Source of the DNA: Pseudomonadota bacterium
Lineage (GTDB): Bacteria > Myxococcota_A > Polyangia > Haliangiales > Haliangiaceae
Direction of reading: 5' to 3'
DNA length: 64,000 nucleotides
NCBI GenBank assembly: GCA_022360315.1
Contig: JAKSDA010000123.1
Location: forward strand, 1 to 64,000
In this document: positions 58,088 to 64,000 of the stretch, piece by piece
Numbering within the stretch: the stretch's first letter is position 1
Layout: each line of letters starts with the position of its first letter
Made by a program: the position numbers and the translations under genes
Notes under the pieces: model-generated
Seen by the model: the letters and a program-made list of their open reading frames with translations, nothing else
Told to the model about the DNA's origin: nothing
Database searches by the model: none

Positions 58088-59058
58088 ACCGCCTCTATGA
58101 CGACGCATTGGCCGCTCTCGGTGAGTTGACGCGTGGTAGGTCCGGCCCGCCACGCCTGTCCGCTGGTATAGTGAAGCCAGCAGCGCTCGTCCAGCGCCAC
58201 GCAATGAGCCGGTGCGACCCGGCGGGCAAAGAGGGCGATGCGCTGGCGGTCGTCGAGCAAAAGCCGCCGGCGCGCGTTGGGCAATGCGACCAGACCGGGA
58301 ATCAAGCCGAGCCCATTGCCGAGTACTTCAGCGTCGCCACGGCCCTGAGGCGGTGAGTCGTGAAATAGAATGATCCGCTCGGTCAGCACCATGGCTCCGG
58401 CTGACCAGGCCACGATCGGCAGCTGGGCGAGCGTCGCCTGCAAGCCGAAGAGGCGCATCCGATTGAGCAGTGCGACCACGTGTCCGCCGGCGATGGCCAC
58501 TGCCTCGCACTGATCCAGAATGGCCTGGATTTCAGCGCGTTGGCGGGCAACGGCCGGACGTTCGGACGGCTTCCATTCGGTGTGAAACTGGCCTATGCGG
58601 GCCTCGACCTGGGCGGCGTGTTCGTCGTCGAGCTGGCGAACCATCGCAATCGCGCGGGAAAGGTGCGGCACGACCACTTCACCGGAAGCCACGCTGTCGC
58701 TGTGGGCGAGTCGCTGCATCTGCCGGGCCGCCGCCATCGCGTGGGTAAGTCGACGACGGTAGAGTTCCTGAAGTTGCTTGAGAAAGTCCTGCTTGACCCG
58801 ATTGGCCTCGAACAGCTCCGGGTCGTCGCGAAACACCTCGTCACTGCGGGCATACAGTTTGAGGTTGATACCGGGCCGGCCGAGCGCATTGGTCAGTTCC
58901 TGATCTTCGGCTTCCCGTTCCTGCCAGCCCGCCGTGATCACCGCGACGTTGCCCTCGACATCGAGCAGACTGAACGCCTGATCCAGAATCGGAGCCATCC
59001 TTTGCGGGCCGAGCAACACGACGCGCACAGCGTTTTTGCGGATGAATTCGCCGGTCAT
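58084..59058 (-). CDS. Peptidase S51-family (cyanophycinase/dipeptidase E-like) protein
   Basis: A 324-aa protein, first gene of the five-gene operon. N-terminal stretch VRVVLLGPQRMAPIL and VAVITAGWQEREAED; a helical insert (about 85-175); then VAIAGGHVVALLNRMRLFGL and the nucleophile motif VAWSAGAMVLTE (Ser219). Positions around 250-265 read LGLIPGLVALPNARRRL. Family members usually have PH here, so Asn261 may replace the catalytic His. The family trims Asp-containing peptides, as in cyanophycinase and dipeptidase E. The ATG at 59058 is preferred over a GTG at 59163, since the conserved part begins there. It may be an active or a regulatory (pseudo-)hydrolase. Confidence 0.82.
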   Translation of the reverse strand: MTGEFIRKNAVRVVLLGPQRMAPILDQAFSLLDVEGNVAVITAGWQEREAEDQELTNALGRPGINLKLYARSDEVFRDDPELFEANRVKQDFLKQLQELYRRRLTHAMAAARQMQRLAHSDSVASGEVVVPHLSRAIAMVRQLDDEHAAQVEARIGQFHTEWKPSERPAVARQRAEIQAILDQCEAVAIAGGHVVALLNRMRLFGLQATLAQLPIVAWSAGAMVLTERIILFHDSPPQGRGDAEVLGNGLGLIPGLVALPNARRRLLLDDRQRIALFARRVAPAHCVALDERCWLHYTSGQAWRAGPTTRQLTESGQCVVIEAV

Positions 59059-59138
59059 GATTCGCCGAGTACAATCGGATAGATCGTCAACGGTACCGGG
59101 TGTAGCTTCGAGGGCTCGGTTTGTAAACGCCGTACTCA

Positions 59139-59160
59139 CAGCTTTTTTGACAAAAAGCTG
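59139..59160. promoter_or_regulatory. Perfect 9-bp hairpin upstream of the five-gene operon
   Basis: CAGCTTTTT (59139-59147) and AAAAAGCTG (59152-59160) with a 4-nt loop. It lies in the 177 bp between the stop of the minus-strand TPR gene (59236) and the operon start (59058). On the minus strand the arm order gives a T run followed by the loop and A run, so it is not a typical intrinsic terminator. It may be a regulatory dyad of the operon promoter. Confidence 0.5.
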
Positions 59161-59235
59161 CACCGTGAGCAGAATGCTGTGGGATGGTCAAAAACCCTCC
59201 GTACTGCCTATTTGCGTGGGGTTTTCCGGTCTGGC

Positions 59236-60855
59236 TTACTGCTGATCTGGCCGGGCCGGGCCCGGATCCGGCAAGCTGTCGAGTTCCTCGGCCGCCTGCA
59301 GCGCAGTTTTTCGCAAGCAGGTATTGCGCCCCTTGGCCCGGCGTGCCATTCCCCGGCCATCCGCCGCCTGGCGCAGCGCTGCAATGGCCCGCTTATCGCG
59401 CAGCGCGCGCAGCAGGATCACCGCTTGACGGCGATCCTTGCACCGGCGACCCTGCCGGAGATCGAGCAAAAACGAAGCCAGCCGCTCGATGCGGCTGTCG
59501 AAACCGAGCTTTTTGGCCAGGTCAAAGGCGCGGTGGCGGGTGTGGTAGTCCGTGTGATGCGAAGCGAGATCCACCACCAGATCTCGCATATCCCGAGCCT
59601 GTTCCGAAACCGGTTCTCGGCTCGACAGGGCAGCCTGTGCAACCTCGATGGCCGCATCGACCTGTTCGCGAACGCTTCTATCAAAAGCGGCGCGCAGGTT
59701 GACGATCAGACGTTCATCGCTGGCCAGAGCCGGATCCAGAGAGACCGCTCTCAGGTACCTGGACAGTGCATCGCCAGGGCGCCCCTCCGCAGCATGGGCA
59801 TGGCCGAGAATCAGCTGAGCACCTCCATCCTCGGTGATGTTCTGATTTTCGAGAAACGCGATCGCTTGTCCGAAATCGCCCTGCTCATAGAGCGTACGGC
59901 CGCGGATCGCGGTCTCGCTCTGCGCCGCTTCGCTGCTATCGGCCTGGCCACCGGGCGACACCCACGCGATGATCAAGATGATCAACCCGGCGGCGAGGGC
60001 AGCGCCGAGACCCCCCACGAGCACGGCTTTATTCTCGTAAAACGGCCCATCGTTGACACCGCTCAGGGCAGACGAAGCGCGAGCCCACGGAGACGGCCTC
60101 TTGGCCCACTCGGGCGGTGCCTCGGGATACGTGTTCAGATGATTGACGTGCCTGCCGGGGGAGCGGCGCGAGGGGGAGCGGCGCGAGGCGGCGACCGGAA
60201 TGGTTGCAGTGGTGGCAATGGTGTTCGAGGTGGTGGCGAGATCGGTCGAGCCGGAAACAGAGCGCGGCTCAGCGTGTCGCGGCTGCACGAGCGGGCTGTC
60301 CGATAATTTCTCATGAGAACGATCGCTCTGGTCGGCAGGGGCGATGGTCGAAGCTCCGGCCAGAGATGGGATGAGCGGCGCTGGCTGGTCTTCGCGATCG
60401 CGGGCTGCGCTTGCCATCGCACTCGGTGGAGCCAGAACAGGCCGATCGAGAAGAGTGACATCGGGATCGACCGGGATGATCCGGTCGTGAACAGTGGCGT
60501 CATCGAGATGTGGAGCGAAATCGACGCGTGTTCTGGCATCGTCGAGATCATCGGGGATTGCATCGACCGAGTCGGTATCGGTAATCGAATCCTCGCGCTG
60601 AGCCCTGCCATTCTCTGTATCGATGGTGTCGTTCAGGCCGCTGTCGGTAACTGCATCCTCGCGCTGAGCTCTGCCACTCTCTGTGTCGATGGTGTCGATC
60701 AAGCCTCTGCCGGTAATTGCATCCTCGCCATGGGTCTGGCTGCCGTCGGGGTCTGACGAACTCGCGCCGCGTACCTCATCTGGCCTCAACATCCCGGCAA
60801 GGGATACCTGGCGGTCGTGAATCGTGTCGTCCTGGGATGGGACGAGCGCGGGCAT
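59236..60855 (-). CDS. TPR membrane protein with N-terminal 22-aa repeats
   Basis: A 539-aa protein. Residues 44-65 and 66-87 are two near-identical 22-aa units (core DTIDTESGRAQRED and DTIDTENGRAQRED), with a third decayed one starting at 88. A long disordered Thr/Asp/Ser/Pro-rich region follows, then one transmembrane helix (277-299, AVLVGGLGAALAAGLIILI) and C-terminal helical TPR-like units (EQGDFGQAIAFLENQN, RPGDALSRYLRAVSLDP) with a Cys pair (RRCKDRRQ, GRNTCLRK). The C-terminal half resembles the extracytoplasmic half of TPR-type kinases, but no kinase domain precedes it. Function is unknown. It may be a substrate or partner of the kinases in the window. Confidence 0.78.
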   Translation of the reverse strand: MPALVPSQDDTIHDRQVSLAGMLRPDEVRGASSSDPDGSQTHGEDAITGRGLIDTIDTESGRAQREDAVTDSGLNDTIDTENGRAQREDSITDTDSVDAIPDDLDDARTRVDFAPHLDDATVHDRIIPVDPDVTLLDRPVLAPPSAMASAARDREDQPAPLIPSLAGASTIAPADQSDRSHEKLSDSPLVQPRHAEPRSVSGSTDLATTSNTIATTATIPVAASRRSPSRRSPGRHVNHLNTYPEAPPEWAKRPSPWARASSALSGVNDGPFYENKAVLVGGLGAALAAGLIILIIAWVSPGGQADSSEAAQSETAIRGRTLYEQGDFGQAIAFLENQNITEDGGAQLILGHAHAAEGRPGDALSRYLRAVSLDPALASDERLIVNLRAAFDRSVREQVDAAIEVAQAALSSREPVSEQARDMRDLVVDLASHHTDYHTRHRAFDLAKKLGFDSRIERLASFLLDLRQGRRCKDRRQAVILLRALRDKRAIAALRQAADGRGMARRAKGRNTCLRKTALQAAEELDSLPDPGPARPDQQ

Positions 60856-61075
60856 GGTGACCGTATCGGCGTTTTCGCCAGCGCTTCTGCCAGCCGGAGC
60901 GTTCTGTGTCGGCGATGTGTCCTTGGGAGGAATGAGGCAATTCCTTCGGGCAAAGGCACTGGTTTTGCCGCAAAAAGTCGACCCAGAAAGAGTAACAGAA
61001 TTGGACGAAAGCGGCGCGTTCGAAGTATGAGTAGCAGGCCCCCAGTGGGGGTCTGCCCGGTCCGGGGGGGGTGCT

Positions 61076-61103
61076 CGAATAGTCGGCCGCGCGGCCGCTG
61101 CGC
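61076..61103 (+). repeat. Short dispersed repeat, copy 2
   Basis: Second copy of the motif at 49082-49110, first 15 bases identical, here followed by a GCGGCCG palindrome. It sits in the 496-bp gap 60856-61351 between the TPR gene (minus) and the TfoX-domain gene (plus). Nothing else gene-like is seen there; G-rich runs (61056-61072) lie just before it. Confidence 0.4.
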
Positions 61104-61351
61104 TCGATCAGAACTCCGCTTCGCATCCTTTGCCGGGACGTCCGAGTCAGTCCATGCCAATCCACCGGGTACGCTCGTCGCGGAGCGCTTCGCGCTGTGC
61201 CTCCATCGCTATCGGCTTCGATGGGGACATTGACTCACCCTCGCCCGGCGCAGAGAGGTCGCGATCGCGCTTGCCCACCGCGTGGCCATGCGGGTAGATT
61301 TTCGGCCCAGTCCGATGAGCCCGGCCCGCGATGCAATACCGAGGTACGCCG

Positions 61352-61717
61352 ATGGGGTTTCTACCGCGAAAACGAGCCAGCCACAACCAGACGCTGACCG
61401 ACCGGGTGCGCGACCTGTTGCGCCGGCCAGACATCAGCGAGCGCAAGATGTTCGGTGGTCTGGCCTTCATGCTGCGCGGCAACATGTGCTGCGGAATCAA
61501 CGGTAGCGATCTCGTGATCCGGGTCGGGCCCGATGCCTATGCCGAAGCGCTTGCCGATCCGGCCGCGCGGCCCATGGATTTCACCGGGCGGCCGCTGCGT
61601 GGCTTTGTCTACGTCGGCAAAAAAGGGTACGCGACCGACAGGGATCTGGCGAGCTGGATCGCGCGCGCAGTCCGCTTTGCCGAGTCGCTACCGGCCCAGT
61701 TTGGTGATGTGACATAA
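61352..61717 (+). CDS. TfoX N-terminal-domain protein
   Basis: A 121-aa small protein. The TfoX_N features are RKMFGGLAFMLRGNMCCGI, LVIRVGPDAYAEAL, MDFTGRPLRGFVYVG and a final WIARAVRFAESLP. ATG at 61352 is preferred over ATG 61331, because GAGGT lies about 7 nt upstream. TfoX/Sxy regulates competence in gamma-proteobacteria, but single-domain homologues occur widely with unknown roles. It is alone, 97 bp before the PilZ-J gene. Confidence 0.88.
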   Translation: MGFLPRKRASHNQTLTDRVRDLLRRPDISERKMFGGLAFMLRGNMCCGINGSDLVIRVGPDAYAEALADPAARPMDFTGRPLRGFVYVGKKGYATDRDLASWIARAVRFAESLPAQFGDVT

Positions 61718-61814
61718 CCCCGGAGATCTGCCACCAGGCTTACGGCTTTGGGCCGGAACTTTTACCCGGTAGGCAAACCGGTCCGCGTGCCAGCCATGCT
61801 ATCTTGGCTCCCTG

Positions 61815-63037
61815 GTGCGAACTCTGAAGGTCAAATGTCCGACGTGGCAGCATGTTGCGACCTTCTATACACGCAAGCTGCGTCCGGACAGAACTCTCAC
61901 TGTGCGGGTGCCGTTCGACGCTGCTGTGGGTTCAATCGTCATGCTGGGCCTTCAGCTGCCCGACGGCACGTCGATGGCCATCGAGGGTAGAGTACGGGAG
62001 TTCGTGCCGGGCGAACCGGGGCAAAAAGCCGCACTCCAGCTTCACCTCCACGGCCTGACCGACGATATTCTCGATCGTCTCAAAGACATGGTCGCCGATG
62101 CGCAGGCGCGCGAAGTCAAGGCCACCGCGGCATCGAGACCGGTATCACCTCGAGCCAGGTCGGATTCCTCGGCAGACCGGAACCGGGTGCGAAAAGAATC
62201 TCACTCGGCCGGACAGCCGGCCGGGTCGCCCGAGCGTGCCAGCGCGGAGCATGGTCAGACTGCCGACGACATGGAGCTGCCCGCAGCCATGCCCGAAGAC
62301 GCCCCGATCAGCGAGGATGTCGAGAAGCCGTCGGCACCCCGCGAAAGCGATATTGGCCGGGACGGGCGCGAGGTCTATGCCCGGCTCGAAACTGAGCTGC
62401 GCAATTTGCGCGAGTGCGCGGCCCACGATGTCCTGGGCGTTGCACCGGAGGCCGAGGTAGTCGAGGTCCGCCGGGCCTATTTCGCATGCACCAAACGCTA
62501 TCACCCCGACTTATTTGCCCGCTACCACTCTTCAGCGATCGTGCAAATGTCTCAGGAAGTCTTCATCCATATCAACCGCGCCTATGACCGTATGCGTGAC
62601 AGTCTGGTCGCCCAGGGGCGCGCGATCGTCGCCGGACCTGCCCTTCTCGCTCACGACGGCTGGCTGGCCGGGCTTGACGACATCGAGTCCGAACCCGAGG
62701 CAACCGAGCCGCCAGCGGTTCCGGCCAGCAGCAAGTCGCCGGCCGAGCCGGCGAGCAGCATAGAGCAGCGCGTCGAGGGCCTTCTGTCCTCGGGCGACTT
62801 CGAGGGCGCGCGTAGTCACATCGCCGACGCCCTGCACGCCAACCCGCGCAATCGCCAGCTCCGCTCCCTTTACTATGTCGTGAGTGGCAAGCAAGCCCTG
62901 TCCGACGGCGACACCGTGCTCGCCGCAACCCAATTCGAGGCTGCCCTGGCCCACGACAGCAAGTGCCGGGAAGCCCGCGACGCTCTCGAAGAGCTGCGCA
63001 ACAGCGGGCAAAATCGCGCATTTCCGAGGTTCCTGCG

Positions 63038-63041
<4 letters not shown>
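61815..63041 (+). CDS. PilZ-like/J-domain co-chaperone with TPR tail
   Basis: A 408-aa protein from a GTG. Residues about 1-95 look like a myxobacterial PilZ-type beta barrel (LTVRVPFDAAVGSIVMLGLQLPDGT, AIEGRVREFVPGEPGQ). The RxxxR and D/NxSxxG c-di-GMP residues are not evident, so ligand binding is doubtful. A disordered linker (100-185) leads to a J domain (about 190-260) with HPD at 230-232 (KRYHPDLF), the Hsp70-stimulating tripeptide. The tail has TPR-like helices (SSGDFEGARSHIADALHANP). Its TGA overlaps the ATG of the Hsp70 gene, so the pair is translationally coupled and most likely forms a dedicated chaperone couple. Confidence 0.88.

Positions 63042-64000
<959 letters not shown>

Overview
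The window comes from a high-GC chromosome, most likely of a myxobacterium (Myxococcota; a Haliangium/Nannocystis-type relative is my best guess). The signs are four eukaryotic-type Ser/Thr kinase-fold proteins, two of them fused to AAA+ ATPase and TPR regions. There are also many TPR proteins, a dozen or so lipoproteins (several carrying enzyme domains), an FGE-sulfatase-fold protein, a PilZ/J-domain protein next to an Hsp70, and a PAS-sigma54 activator. No phage, IS transposase, CRISPR, rRNA or tRNA was found.

Layout. 1-5 kb: a MITE-like inverted repeat, an AT-rich aldo/keto reductase and a 1112-aa pseudokinase-TPR protein with an anti-sigma-type zinc motif. 5.3-8.3 kb (minus): a metal-handling module (DUF3347 lipoprotein, His-rich exported protein) behind an ethanolamine-type APC permease. 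9-16.5 kb: cell-wall amidase lipoprotein, beta-propeller lipoprotein, an esterase remnant, FGE-like lipoprotein, TPR membrane protein, RlmI-type rRNA methyltransferase and a secreted unknown. 16.6-25.7 kb: two overlapping paralogous TPR lipoproteins, a membrane protein, an ExbB-ExbD-ExbD energiser set, then PBP1A divergent from a large TPR protein. 26-33 kb: PEGA kinase, DPP III-like lipoprotein, two minisatellites, a small His-rich lipoprotein and recJ. 33-43 kb: CxxCH lipoprotein plus metallo-beta-lactamase-fold lipoprotein, two unknowns, a sigma54 activator, a kinase-fold lipoprotein next to an Omp85-type barrel, and a divergent PAP2 phosphatase. 43-53.4 kb: an exported flavodoxin-like lipoprotein and two kinase-AAA-TPR giants. 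53.5-59.1 kb: a tight five-gene minus-strand operon (S51-family hydrolase, esterase, ATP-grasp, esterase, ATP-grasp). 59-64 kb: TPR membrane protein with N-terminal repeats, TfoX-domain protein, PilZ-J-domain protein and a translationally coupled Hsp70 that runs off the right edge.

The strongest candidate for an uncharacterised system is the five-gene operon at 53528-59058. It pairs two different amide-forming ATP-grasp ligases with two Ser esterases and a cyanophycinase/dipeptidase-E-type hydrolase, with stop/start overlaps linking several of the genes. Its product cannot be read from sequence. Ligation of amino-acid-like units together with de-esterification or trimming is an inference. Other notable items are the catalytically dead kinase, the kinase-fold lipoprotein linked to an Omp85 barrel, PilZ-J-Hsp70 coupling, and three families of dispersed or structured intergenic repeats.
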